DNA of 64,000 nt from contig NZ_JAHYCA010000002.1 in assembly GCF_019430905.1 (NCBI RefSeq), positions 434,001 through 498,000 on the forward strand, given 5' to 3'. The notes under the pieces are model-generated. The model searched no databases, was not told the origin of the DNA, and was given only the letters and a program-made list of their open reading frames with translations. A program made the position numbers and the translations under genes. Below are positions 1 to 7,552 of this stretch, in pieces; the first letter of the stretch is position 1; the number at the start of each line of letters is the position of its first letter. This DNA is from Billgrantia antri. Its GTDB lineage: Bacteria; Pseudomonadota; Gammaproteobacteria; Pseudomonadales; Halomonadaceae.

Positions 1-1002
1 AGCCCACTGGGCACCTTCATCGATGCCGCACCGGAGCGCGAAATTGATACCCTGCGCATCTGCCCCGTGCATGCCGAGCCCCCAACCCCCCTGGCGCGAC
101 AGCTGATCCAGCATCCGCTGGCGCTGGGCATTCGCGCCATCGACGGCCTGTTGACCGTGGCACGTGGCCAGCGCGTCGGCATCTTCGGCGAGCCTGGGGT
201 GGGCAAGTCGTCGCTGCTCTCCGCCATCGTGCGCGGCAGCGAGGCGGAGGTCATCGTGCTGGGGTTGGTCGGCGAACGTGGCCGCGAAGTGCGCGAGCTG
301 CTGGACGTGCAGCTCGATGCAAGGGCCCGCCAGCGCACGGTCTGCGTGGTGGCCACGTCCGATCGCCCGGCCATCGAACGGGCGCGGGCCGCGATGGTCG
401 CCACCACCGTGGCGGAACACTTCCGCGACCAGGGGCGCGACGTCCTGCTGCTGGTCGACAGCATCACCCGTTTTGCCCGGGCCCAGCGCGAGATCGGCCT
501 GGCCGCCGGCGAGCCGCCAACCCGACGCGGCTACCCGCCTTCGCTCTTCGCCGCCTTGCCACGCCTGCTGGAGCGGGCGGGACCGGGGGCCCACGGAAGC
601 ATCACCGCGCTCTATACCGTGCTCACCGAGGGCGACGGCAGCCTCGATCCGGTCGCCGAGGAGACACGGGCCATTCTCGACGGCCATATCGTACTCAGCG
701 CCGACCTGGCCAAGCGCGACCACTTTCCGGCCATCGACGTCCTCGCCAGCCGCAGCCGCCTGATGGATGCCGTCATCTCGAACGAGCAGCGCCGCAACGC
801 CGGTCGAATTCGCGATCTGCTGGCACGACATCGCGACGTCGAGCTGCTGCTTCAGGTCGGTGAGTACCGTGAGGGCAACGATCCCCTTACCGACGAGGCG
901 GTTGCCAGGCATGCCGCCATCGAAGCCTTCCTTCGCCAGAGCGAGAAGGAACACAACAACTTCGAGGAAACCTTGAAACGCATGGATGAACTGCTGTCAT
1001 GA
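1..1002 (+). CDS. sctN: Type III secretion ATPase SctN, 5' end cut off by the window
   Basis: Hexameric ATPase at the cytoplasmic base of a type III secretion system; it strips chaperones and unfolds substrates. The frame is open from the first base, so the visible 333 residues lack roughly the first 100 of a usual 430-450 residue protein. A Walker A loop GEPGVGKS lies at residues 63-70 and a Walker B stretch LLLVDS at about 149-154, followed by the TRFARAQREIG segment typical of the SctN/FliI family. A GTG at 67 is an internal codon, not the start. The gene overlaps sctO by 4 nt (ATGA). The company of Ysc-type genes (sctR especially) points to an injectisome rather than flagellar FliI. Confidence 0.93.
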   Translation, partial: SPLGTFIDAAPEREIDTLRICPVHAEPPTPLARQLIQHPLALGIRAIDGLLTVARGQRVGIFGEPGVGKSSLLSAIVRGSEAEVIVLGLVGERGREVRELLDVQLDARARQRTVCVVATSDRPAIERARAAMVATTVAEHFRDQGRDVLLLVDSITRFARAQREIGLAAGEPPTRRGYPPSLFAALPRLLERAGPGAHGSITALYTVLTEGDGSLDPVAEETRAILDGHIVLSADLAKRDHFPAIDVLASRSRLMDAVISNEQRRNAGRIRDLLARHRDVELLLQVGEYREGNDPLTDEAVARHAAIEAFLRQSEKEHNNFEETLKRMDELLS

Positions 1003-1487
1003 CCGATCGATTCCGTCTCGAGCAACTCATGGCGCTGCGTGAACGGCGCGAACGTCTGGCCGAGGCCGCCCTAGTGGCGCAGCAGCGGCGCTGCCGGGAC
1101 GAGGCGCACCGCATCGATGAGCTCGACCTCACCCTGGCGCGCGAGCAGAGCGACTTCGACCGGCTAGAGCAGGCGTGGTTCGAGGCGGCGGAGGGGACGA
1201 CGCTGTCGCCCGCGGAGCTGGAGCAGGCGCGCCAGGCCATCGAGGATCATCAGTGCCGCCAGGCCGAGCTGGCCGATGCGTGTGCGCTGGCAAAAAGGGA
1301 GCGGTGCCGGCTGCTCGAGGAGTGTGCCCGGCAGGCCGAGGTCTGGAGGCAGCGTTCTCATGCCCGAGAGGCGCTGGGGAGGCTGGTCGAACGTCGCCGC
1401 GGCGACGTTCGCATCGTGCAGGAGGGGCGCCTCGAGGCGGACCTCGAGGACACCTTTCCGCGCGGAGGCTCGGAATGGCGGAGCTAG
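999..1487 (+). CDS. sctO: Type III secretion stalk protein SctO (YscO/InvI-like)
   Basis: A 162-residue, highly charged, almost wholly helical protein rich in Glu, Arg and Gln, as expected for the antiparallel coiled coil of SctO (YscO and InvI are about 150 residues). SctO is the central stalk linking the ATPase to the export gate (FliJ equivalent). The sequence is too divergent to assign by motif; the call rests on length, coiled-coil composition and position between sctN and sctQ. It overlaps sctN by 4 nt and sctQ by 13 nt, so it is translationally coupled. In Ysc and SPI-1 type operons sctP comes next; here it does not. Confidence 0.82.
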   Translation: MTDRFRLEQLMALRERRERLAEAALVAQQRRCRDEAHRIDELDLTLAREQSDFDRLEQAWFEAAEGTTLSPAELEQARQAIEDHQCRQAELADACALAKRERCRLLEECARQAEVWRQRSHAREALGRLVERRRGDVRIVQEGRLEADLEDTFPRGGSEWRS

Positions 1488-2626
1488 ACCTAATGCCGGA
1501 GGCGGGGCGGCAGGGCTCGGTGGCAGGGGGCAAGGTCGTGGCCGCGCGTCTGCCCCGGTACGCGCCGGAGCAGGTGGCCATGCTCAACGCTCTGCATTGC
1601 CCGCGCCCGGCACTTGCGCTCTCCCTGGGCGGGCGGGCGCTGCGGTTGCGCATCGTCCCGGAAACCGAGCCACCCTCCTTGCCCGTGGCACTGGGGCTAT
1701 CGATAGGCGGCGCCTCGGCGCTGCTGCAGCTCTGCCATGACAGCCTGGCGCTGTTGTCGGATCGCCTGGCGCTGCGCGCTGGGCTGGCGACGTGCGAGCC
1801 CGACCTCATGGCGCTGTGGCTGGAGTACGCCCTGCTGGAGTGGCTCGAGCCCCTGGAAGCACGACTGGGCGTTGCCGTGCACCTAGATGCGGCGCTCCCC
1901 GCGGCCGAGGAGCTCGCGGCCATGCGCTTGACCCTGTCCCTGATGGCCGACGGGGACGCCGGCCATCTGCGCTTGTCGTTGGGCACCGCCGCCATGCGGG
2001 CCGTCGCACCGCTGCTGGGGGCTCTGCCTGCCGTCGACCCCAGGCCCTGCTCGACGCTGCCCATTTCCGTGCAGTGGGTCGCCGGCCATCAACGGCTGCG
2101 ACTGGACGAGCTGTGCGGCCTGATGCCGGGCGACGTGGTGCTGCTTGAACGACCGGCCGAGGCGCTGGCGATCGCCGGACGCCCCATGGCCAAGGTGGTG
2201 GAACAGGACGATGGCCTGAAACTGCTCACGCCACTTACCGCCGGGCATGGCGACGACCTCGATGTGCCCCGGCCGGCGCGGGCCGGCAACGATATCCCCA
2301 GCAGCCATCTCCTCGAGAACCATCCCCTCAGTAACGACAGGAGCCGTGACGCCATGGCAGAAGACTCTCGTAGCCCAAAATCGCCGCCCACGGATGCGGC
2401 GGCCCTGGATGGCCTGCCGATGCGCCTGGTGTGCGAGCTCGGCCGTCTGGAGCTCACCCTCGGCGAACTGCGCGAACTGGGGCCGGGCAGCGTGCTGCCG
2501 CTGTCCCGGCCGACGGAGGACGCCGTTGACCTGGTCGTCAATGGGCGACCCATGGGGCGAGGGCGGCTGGTGGAGATCGGCGACAGCCTGGGCGTGCAGA
2601 TCGTAAGGCTTACGGGCGATGAGTGA
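1475..2626 (+). CDS. sctQ: Type III secretion C-ring/sorting-platform protein SctQ
   Basis: Cytoplasmic sorting-platform component (YscQ/SpaO), 383 residues, longer than the usual 300-330. The start chosen is the ATG at 1475 (MAELDLMPEAG), which overlaps the end of sctO; the frame stays open upstream only as a shadow of sctO. The last 75 residues form a SpoA (FliM/FliN C-terminal) domain: PMRLVCELGRLELTLGEL, then the LVVNGRPMGRGRLVEIGD core. An earlier SpoA-like segment lies at about residues 195-255 (SVQWVAGHQRLRLDELCG). A Pro/Ser-rich linker precedes the last domain and holds a possible internal start (see 2339-2356). The stop overlaps sctR. Confidence 0.88.
   Translation: MAELDLMPEAGRQGSVAGGKVVAARLPRYAPEQVAMLNALHCPRPALALSLGGRALRLRIVPETEPPSLPVALGLSIGGASALLQLCHDSLALLSDRLALRAGLATCEPDLMALWLEYALLEWLEPLEARLGVAVHLDAALPAAEELAAMRLTLSLMADGDAGHLRLSLGTAAMRAVAPLLGALPAVDPRPCSTLPISVQWVAGHQRLRLDELCGLMPGDVVLLERPAEALAIAGRPMAKVVEQDDGLKLLTPLTAGHGDDLDVPRPARAGNDIPSSHLLENHPLSNDRSRDAMAEDSRSPKSPPTDAAALDGLPMRLVCELGRLELTLGELRELGPGSVLPLSRPTEDAVDLVVNGRPMGRGRLVEIGDSLGVQIVRLTGDE
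2339..2356 (+). promoter_or_regulatory. Candidate internal ribosome binding site and start for a short SctQ-C product
   Basis: AGGAG at 2339-2343 precedes an in-frame ATG at 2354 by 10 nt inside sctQ. Initiation there would give a 90-residue protein (2354-2626) made of the linker tail and the final SpoA domain. Internal translation of the SctQ C-terminus is known for Yersinia YscQ, Salmonella SpaO and SsaQ; its use here is inferred. The spacing is slightly long. Confidence 0.5.
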
Positions 2627-3275
2627 GTTCGAGCCCAACCTGATAGGCATGATCATCGTCATGGCCGGCCTGGGGCTGCTGCCCCTGGCGGTGGTGACCA
2701 TGACCTCGTTCCTCAAGATCGCCGTGGTGCTGTTCCTGATTCGCAACGCCCTGGGGATCCAGCAGACGCCGCCCAACCTGGTGCTCTACGGCATCGCCCT
2801 GGTGCTGACGGTCTACATCACCACGCCGCTGGTCGGCGAGATCACCTACCGGCTCGAGAACCACGGCGGTTCACTGGAGAGCGTCGAGGACATCCGCGAG
2901 ACCGGCACGCTGCTTCGCGGGCCGCTGCAGGAGTACCTATCGCTCTACGCCAACGAGCGTGAGCGCGTCTTCTTCATCGATGCCACGCAGAACATCTGGT
3001 CGGAGCAGGCGCGCGAGAATCTGCAGGATGACGACCTGGTGGTGCTGATCCCGGCCTTCGTCACCTCCGAGCTCGTGCGGGCCTTCGAGATCGGCTTTCT
3101 GATCTACATCCCGTTCCTGGTCATAGACCTGGTGGTGGCCAATGTACTGATGGCGATGGGCATGGTGATGGTCGCGCCGCCGCTGATCTCGGTGCCGCTG
3201 AAGATCTTCCTGTTCGTTGCCGTTGACGGCTGGTCGCGCCTGATGCACGGCCTGATCCTCAGCTACGGAGGCTAG
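2619..3275 (+). CDS. sctR: Type III secretion export gate protein SctR
   Basis: Inner-membrane export gate subunit, 218 residues, equivalent to YscR/FliP; five copies with SctS and SctT form the export pore. Diagnostic segments are clear: SFLKIAVVLFLIRNALGIQQ near residues 29-48 followed by TPPN, and RAFEIGFLIYIPFLVIDLVV near 150-169 followed by NVLMAMGM and a C-terminal DGWSRLMHGLILSYGG. These read very like YscR as recalled, more than FliP, which also carries a signal peptide missing here. Four membrane segments are visible. The start overlaps the sctQ stop by 8 nt. Confidence 0.97.
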   Translation: MSEFEPNLIGMIIVMAGLGLLPLAVVTMTSFLKIAVVLFLIRNALGIQQTPPNLVLYGIALVLTVYITTPLVGEITYRLENHGGSLESVEDIRETGTLLRGPLQEYLSLYANERERVFFIDATQNIWSEQARENLQDDDLVVLIPAFVTSELVRAFEIGFLIYIPFLVIDLVVANVLMAMGMVMVAPPLISVPLKIFLFVAVDGWSRLMHGLILSYGG

Positions 3276-3280
3276 CCACC

Positions 3281-3550
3281 GTGTCCGGCGAGATCTTCCT
3301 CACGCTGATGAACAATGCCCTGTGGACCGTGCTGCTGCTGTCGGCCCCTGCGCTGCTGGCGGCGATCGTGATCGGCTTCGGCATCGGCCTGCTCCAGGCG
3401 CTGACGCAAATCCAGGACCAATCGCTGCCCCAGGCGGTCAAGGTCATCGTGATCATGCTGGTGCTGATCGTGGGCGGGCCGCTGCTGGTAGGGCAGCTCG
3501 TCAACCTGACCGATCAGGTGCTGGACAACTTTGCCGCCTGGTCGCGCTGA
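3281..3550 (+). CDS. sctS: Type III secretion export gate protein SctS
   Basis: An 89-residue protein with two membrane hairpin helices, the size and shape of YscS/FliQ. The loop with LLQALTQIQDQSLPQAVKVI is the conserved SctS/FliQ signature (LxQALTQIQxxxL). Four copies assemble with SctR and SctT in the export gate. The start is GTG at 3281, 5 nt after the sctR stop; an ATG further in would remove the first membrane segment. Confidence 0.96.
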   Translation: MSGEIFLTLMNNALWTVLLLSAPALLAAIVIGFGIGLLQALTQIQDQSLPQAVKVIVIMLVLIVGGPLLVGQLVNLTDQVLDNFAAWSR

Positions 3551-3556
3551 GGTCCC

Positions 3557-4402
3557 ATGGCATTCGAGGAATTCTTTCCCTTCCTTACCGAGATGGTATA
3601 TCCCATACTCGTGGCCGCTTCCGTCGGCATGACTCGGGCGCTGGGGGTGATCCTGATCACACCGGCCTTCAATCGGCTCGGCCTGACCGGGATGATCCGC
3701 TCCGCCGTCGCCGTGACCATCGCCTTGCCGGCAATACCGTTCATCTTCTCCGCACTACCCTTGCTGGGGCCGCTGTCGGCCTTCGGTCTTGCCGCCCTGC
3801 TGATCAAGGAGCTGATGATTGGCGCCGTCATCGGCGTGGTGTTCGGCATACCGTTCTGGGCGGCGGAGGTGGCGGGAGAAGTGGTCGACCTGCAGCGTGC
3901 CTCGACCATGGGGCAACTGCTCGATCCGATGGGCAGCACCGAGTCGGGCGTCACCAGCACGCTGTTGGTGGTGACCCTGGTGGCGCTGTTCTTCGTCTCG
4001 GGTGGCTTCATGATCATGCTCGAGGGGTTCTATGCGAGCTACGCGCTGTGGCCGGTGGAGCGCTTCGTGCCGGTGCTGGAGTCCCGCACTGCCCTGACAA
4101 TGCTGGATATGCTGGACCAGGTGATGCGGGTGGGGGTGATGATGGTCGCGCCGCTGGTGATCGCCCTGCTGGTCGCTGACCTGATGCTTGCCTATCTGGC
4201 ACGCATGGCGCCCAGCCTGAACGTGTTCTCGCTGTCGCTGGCGATCAAGAACCTGCTCTTCACCTTTCTGATGCTGCTCTACATCGTCTTTCTGATACCA
4301 CTGCTGATGGAGGAACTCGGCACGCTGGGCGACGGCTATCGGCGCCTCGAGATGCTGCTTGGCAGTATCGCCTGGCCGCCGGGGGAGCAGGGGCACGCAT
4401 GA
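3557..4402 (+). CDS. sctT: Type III secretion export gate protein SctT
   Basis: A 281-residue protein with about six hydrophobic segments, matching SctT/FliR (about 260 residues). The conserved GMIRSAVAVTIALP and GEVVDLQRASTMGQLLDP stretches are both visible; the latter is the typical SctT motif at about residues 110-127. SctT provides one subunit of the SctR5S4T1 export gate. The gene follows sctS by 6 nt and overlaps sctU by 4 nt. Confidence 0.95.
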   Translation: MAFEEFFPFLTEMVYPILVAASVGMTRALGVILITPAFNRLGLTGMIRSAVAVTIALPAIPFIFSALPLLGPLSAFGLAALLIKELMIGAVIGVVFGIPFWAAEVAGEVVDLQRASTMGQLLDPMGSTESGVTSTLLVVTLVALFFVSGGFMIMLEGFYASYALWPVERFVPVLESRTALTMLDMLDQVMRVGVMMVAPLVIALLVADLMLAYLARMAPSLNVFSLSLAIKNLLFTFLMLLYIVFLIPLLMEELGTLGDGYRRLEMLLGSIAWPPGEQGHA

Positions 4403-5448
4403 GCGAGAAACCCAGCGAAGAGAGATCGCTGCCGCCCTCCGAAAAGAAGCTGCGCGACGCGCGCAAGAAAGGGCAGGTCAGCAAGAGTTCGGACATGGTC
4501 ACCGCCATGGTGATGCTGGGCTGCACGCTCTACCTCGTCATGGCCGTCGGCGGAATCGAACGCCGGGTGCGTCACCTCATCAGCACCACCACACGCCTCT
4601 ATCACGAGCCGTTCGACACCCTGTGGCCACGCCTGCTGGCGCTGGGGGCGGAAATCGTGGTGCGCTCGGCACTGCCGATCATCATCATCTCTGTCGTGGC
4701 CGCCGTACTGACCAACATCCTGATCATGCGCGGCCCGGTATTCTCGGTGGACCCGGTCAAGCCGAGATTCGAGCGCATCAACCCCGCCGAGGGCTTCAAG
4801 CGAATCTTCTCGGCCCGCGGCGTGATCGAATTCATCAAGTCGCTGATCAAGATGGTCGCGCTGGGCACGGCGTTCGTGATCGTCTTTCGATTGGGGCTGC
4901 AAACCCTGATGGGCTCGCCGCGCTGCGGCTTCGATTGCCTTGACGGTATCTTCATGGCAATGCTCGAGCCTCTTATCGTTACCGCCCTGGTCGCGTTTCT
5001 CGTAGTCGGGACGATCGACGTGCTGATGCAGCGCTGGCTGTTCCGGCGCGACCAGCGCATGACCCGAACCGAGCACAAGCGCGAACGCAAGGACTTGGAG
5101 GGAGACCCCGAGATCCGCCGGGCCCGTCAACGCGAGCGGCGCGACATGTACGCCCACACCGCAAGAACCGGCGTGGAGCACGCCTCGTTCATGCTGGGCG
5201 CCGCCGGCGACTGGCTGGTGGGGCTACGCTACGTCAAGGGCGAGACTCCCGTACCGGTGGTGGTGTGCAAGGCCTCTCCCGAGCAGTCCGCCGCGCTGTT
5301 CGAAGCGGCCGTCGCGCGAGGGGTTGCCGTGGCCAACCGGCCAGAGCTGGCGGCCCGAATCGCCAAGCGGGTGGATAACGGAGGGCCGATTCATCAGGAT
5401 ACGTTCCAGGCAGTCGCCGACGAGTTGGTGGCGGCTGGGTTGATCTAA
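4399..5448 (+). CDS. sctU: Type III secretion switch protein SctU with a degenerate autocleavage site
   Basis: Export apparatus switch protein (YscU/FlhB), 349 residues: an N-terminal cytoplasmic tail with LPPSEKKLRDARKKGQVSKS (11-30), four membrane segments between about 35 and 215, the INPAEGFKRIFS loop (127-138), and a cytoplasmic domain. Family members cleave themselves between Asn and Pro of NPTH. Here the aligned position, fixed by the following VGLRYVKGETPVP, reads AAGD (residues 268-271, nt 5200-5211), so Asn, Pro and His are all absent. The protein otherwise looks intact. It overlaps sctT by 4 nt and is the last T3SS gene seen. What it does without cleavage cannot be read from sequence. 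Confidence 0.94.
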   Translation: MSEKPSEERSLPPSEKKLRDARKKGQVSKSSDMVTAMVMLGCTLYLVMAVGGIERRVRHLISTTTRLYHEPFDTLWPRLLALGAEIVVRSALPIIIISVVAAVLTNILIMRGPVFSVDPVKPRFERINPAEGFKRIFSARGVIEFIKSLIKMVALGTAFVIVFRLGLQTLMGSPRCGFDCLDGIFMAMLEPLIVTALVAFLVVGTIDVLMQRWLFRRDQRMTRTEHKRERKDLEGDPEIRRARQRERRDMYAHTARTGVEHASFMLGAAGDWLVGLRYVKGETPVPVVVCKASPEQSAALFEAAVARGVAVANRPELAARIAKRVDNGGPIHQDTFQAVADELVAAGLI

Positions 5449-5455
5449 AAGGAAA

Positions 5456-5482
5456 TGTCGATTCAGAGGGAGGTCGTACGAC
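5456..5482 (+). promoter_or_regulatory. Candidate ECF42-type promoter upstream of the DGPF protein gene
   Basis: TGTCGA at 5456-5461, a 17-nt spacer, then CGAC at 5479-5482. As I recall it, the reported ECF42 consensus is TGTCGA at -35 and CG(A/T)C at -10, so the match is close. It lies 8 nt after the sctU stop and would give a leader of about 45 nt before the ATG at 5536, implying autoregulation of the module by its own sigma factor. Confidence 0.6.
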
Positions 5483-5535
5483 TCATGAATGACGGCGGAT
5501 GCGCTAGTCTTATGAACCACCCAGGAGAGACCAAC

Positions 5536-5895
5536 ATGCAATACATGCTGATGTGCTGTATCGACGAGGCGCTGTGGAACGGCCTGCCGGATGCCGAGCG
5601 AGATGCGGTCATGAATGACTACAATTCTCTGATCCAGGACATGGTCACCAGTGGCCACTATCGGGGCGGGGCGCGGCTGCAATCGGTGGCGTCCGCCACC
5701 ACGCTTCGCGAGCAGAATGGCAAGACGGTGATGCTCGACGGCCCCTTCGCCGAGAGTCGCGAGCAACTGGGCGGCTTCCACGTAGTGGAGTGTCGCGACC
5801 TGGATGAGGCCCTGGGGCTGGCCCGGCGCATCCCGCCGCTGCGGGTCGGCGGCTCGGTCGAGGTGCGGCCGGTGGACCCTGCCTATCGACTCTGA
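5536..5895 (+). CDS. DGPF/YCII-domain protein, partner of the ECF42 sigma factor
   Basis: A 119-residue single-domain protein of the YCII/DGPF family (dimeric alpha+beta barrel fold). The signature DGPFAESREQLGGF is present at about residues 69-82. The start at 5536 is chosen because AGGAGA (5523-5528) sits 7 nt upstream; earlier in-frame codons overlap the promoter-like element. DGPF proteins are the standard genomic partners of ECF42 sigma factors, and their biochemical role is unsettled. The stop lies 9 nt before the sigma gene start. Confidence 0.88.
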   Translation: MQYMLMCCIDEALWNGLPDAERDAVMNDYNSLIQDMVTSGHYRGGARLQSVASATTLREQNGKTVMLDGPFAESREQLGGFHVVECRDLDEALGLARRIPPLRVGGSVEVRPVDPAYRL

Positions 5896-5904
5896 GGGAT
5901 TTGC

Positions 5905-7152
5905 GTGACCCTGGACGAACTCTATCGCCATGAATATGGCCGCGTGCTGGCCAGCCTGATTCGCCGCTTCGGCCATTTCGAGCTGGCCGAGGATGCCGTG
6001 CAGGCGGCCTTCGAGGCGGCAATGTTGCAGTGGCCGACGCAGGGCTGGCCGCCGAACCCGACCTCGTGGCTGATCGCTACCGCGCGTCACAAGGTAGTCG
6101 ACCAGCTGCGCCACCAGCAGATGCGCGAGCGCAAGGGCGACGAGCTGCGCCAGCACCTGGAGCTGCTGCATGACAATGACCTCGAGGCTGAGCCTCTCGA
6201 CAGCCTGCGCCTGATCTTTGCCTGCTGCCATCCGGCCCTGGCCCGGCCGGCTCAGGTGGCGCTGACGCTGCATACCTTGGGCGGGCTGCGCACCGAGGAG
6301 ATCGCCCGTGCCTTCATGGTGCCGGTGCCGACGCTGGCCCAGCGCCTGGTACGGGCCAAGGCCAAGATTCGCGATGCCGGCATTCCCTTCGAGGTGCCCG
6401 ACGACGCTGCCCTGGGCGAGCGCCTGGAAGCGGTGTTGGCGGTGATCTACCTGATCTTCAACGAGGGTTACGCGGCCAGCTTCGGCGACGACTGGGTGCG
6501 CGGCGACCTTTGCGCCGAGGCGATTCGTCTGGGGCGCATGCTGGTACGACTGTTGCCGGCCGAGCGCGAGGCACGCGGCCTGCTGGCGCTGATGCTGCTG
6601 CACCATGCCCGGCGTGACACGCGTACCGACGAAGCCGGCGATATCGTGCTGCTGGAGGAGCAGGATCGTACGCGGTGGCATGCCGAGGAGATCGAGGAGG
6701 GCAGTGCCCACGTCGAGATCGCGCTGCGTGGCGGTATGCCCGGCGGCTACGCGGTGCAGGCCGGCATCGCCGCGCTGCATGCCCGGGCGCCGGCGCCGGA
6801 CGCAACCGACTGGCGGCGCATCGCCGCGCTCTACAGCCTGCTCCATGCCATCCAGCCCACGCCGGTGGTGGCGCTCAACCGGGCCGTGGCGGTGGCCATG
6901 GCCGATGGCTTGGAAGTGGGGCTCGAGCTGCTTGAGCACGTGCATCTTCCTGGCTACCACCTGCTGCCGGCGACGCGTGCCGACCTGCTGCGCCGATTGG
7001 GGCGCCACGCTGACGCAGCCGAACATTACCGACAGGCGCTCGAGCTGGTGACGCACGGCGCCGAGCGACGTTTCCTCGAGCGTCGTCTGGAGGAAGTGAC
7101 GGCATGGCGGCACGCTGTCGATTTTGCCGCTGCCGATTCGAAGGGAGCATGA
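5905..7152 (+). CDS. ECF42-family RNA polymerase sigma factor with C-terminal TPR-like extension
   Basis: A 415-residue ECF sigma factor. Region 2 is at about residues 1-75 ([20 protein letters not shown], then [16 protein letters not shown]). Region 4 is at about 100-165 ([19 protein letters not shown], then [12 protein letters not shown]). A helical extension of about 240 residues follows, beginning [14 protein letters not shown], with TPR-like repeats near the end. Simple ECFs are under 200 residues; this extension and a DGPF neighbour define group ECF42, which has no classical anti-sigma factor, and none is seen here. The start is GTG at 5905 with a GAGGG ribosome site overlapping the previous stop. 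Confidence 0.9.
   Translation: MTLDELYRHEYGRVLASLIRRFGHFELAEDAVQAAFEAAMLQWPTQGWPPNPTSWLIATARHKVVDQLRHQQMRERKGDELRQHLELLHDNDLEAEPLDSLRLIFACCHPALARPAQVALTLHTLGGLRTEEIARAFMVPVPTLAQRLVRAKAKIRDAGIPFEVPDDAALGERLEAVLAVIYLIFNEGYAASFGDDWVRGDLCAEAIRLGRMLVRLLPAEREARGLLALMLLHHARRDTRTDEAGDIVLLEEQDRTRWHAEEIEEGSAHVEIALRGGMPGGYAVQAGIAALHARAPAPDATDWRRIAALYSLLHAIQPTPVVALNRAVAVAMADGLEVGLELLEHVHLPGYHLLPATRADLLRRLGRHADAAEHYRQALELVTHGAERRFLERRLEEVTAWRHAVDFAAADSKGA
7116..7142 (+). promoter_or_regulatory. Second candidate ECF42-type promoter, inside the 3' end of the sigma gene
   Basis: TGTCGA at 7116-7121, a 17-nt spacer and CGAA at 7139-7142, the same spacing as at 5456-5482; both sites read TGTCGATT at the left. 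It lies 48 nt upstream of the DUF1428 start and could drive that gene separately. The -10 matches at three of four positions. Confidence 0.45.
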
Positions 7153-7189
7153 GCCGTTCGGCTCAGCCACCCTCACAGGAGACAAGACC

Positions 7190-7552
7190 ATGAGCTATGT
7201 CGATGGATTCGTGCTGCCGGTGCCTGAAGGCAATCTCGATGCTTACCTGGAGATGGCCCGGCAGGCCGGCGAGGTCTGGCGCGATCACGGCGCGCTGGAG
7301 TACGTCGAATGCGTTGCCGATGACGTCAAGCCGGGGGAGCACACCTCCTTCCCCCAGAGCGTCAAGCTGGAGCCGGGGGAGACGGTGATCTTTGCCTGGA
7401 TTCGCTACGCTTCGCGTGAGGAACGCGATCGCATCAACGCCAAGGTAATGGAGGATCCGCGCCTGGCGGCCATGATGGATCCGGCCAACCATCCGTTCGA
7501 CGGCAAGCGCATGTTCTGGGGCGGCTTCCGTGAGGCGCTCAGACTGCCCTGA
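7190..7552 (+). CDS. DUF1428 family protein (YbaA-like)
   Basis: A 120-residue protein of the DUF1428 family, another small dimeric alpha+beta barrel type. Recognisable segments are MSYVDGFVLPVPEGN at the start, AGEVWRDHGALEYVEC, and the C-terminal ending in RMFWGGFR. The ATG at 7190 has AGGAG at 7177-7181, 8 nt away. It follows the ECF42 sigma gene by 37 nt and is probably part of the same regulon through the promoter-like element at 7116. Its molecular function is unknown. Its stop directly abuts the stop of the convergent membrane protein gene. Confidence 0.88.
   Translation: MSYVDGFVLPVPEGNLDAYLEMARQAGEVWRDHGALEYVECVADDVKPGEHTSFPQSVKLEPGETVIFAWIRYASREERDRINAKVMEDPRLAAMMDPANHPFDGKRMFWGGFREALRLP

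Noticed and set aside
1175..1474. A longer N-terminus for SctQ starting at 1175
   Set aside because: The added 100 residues overlap sctO in another frame, are Gly/Arg-rich and resemble no SctQ; the ATG at 1475 fits the operon spacing.
1..5448. A flagellar export operon (fliI, fliP, fliQ, fliR, flhB)
   Set aside because: SctR lacks the FliP signal peptide and reads like YscR; gene order N-O-Q-R-S-T-U and overlaps are those of injectisomes; no flagellar genes are present.
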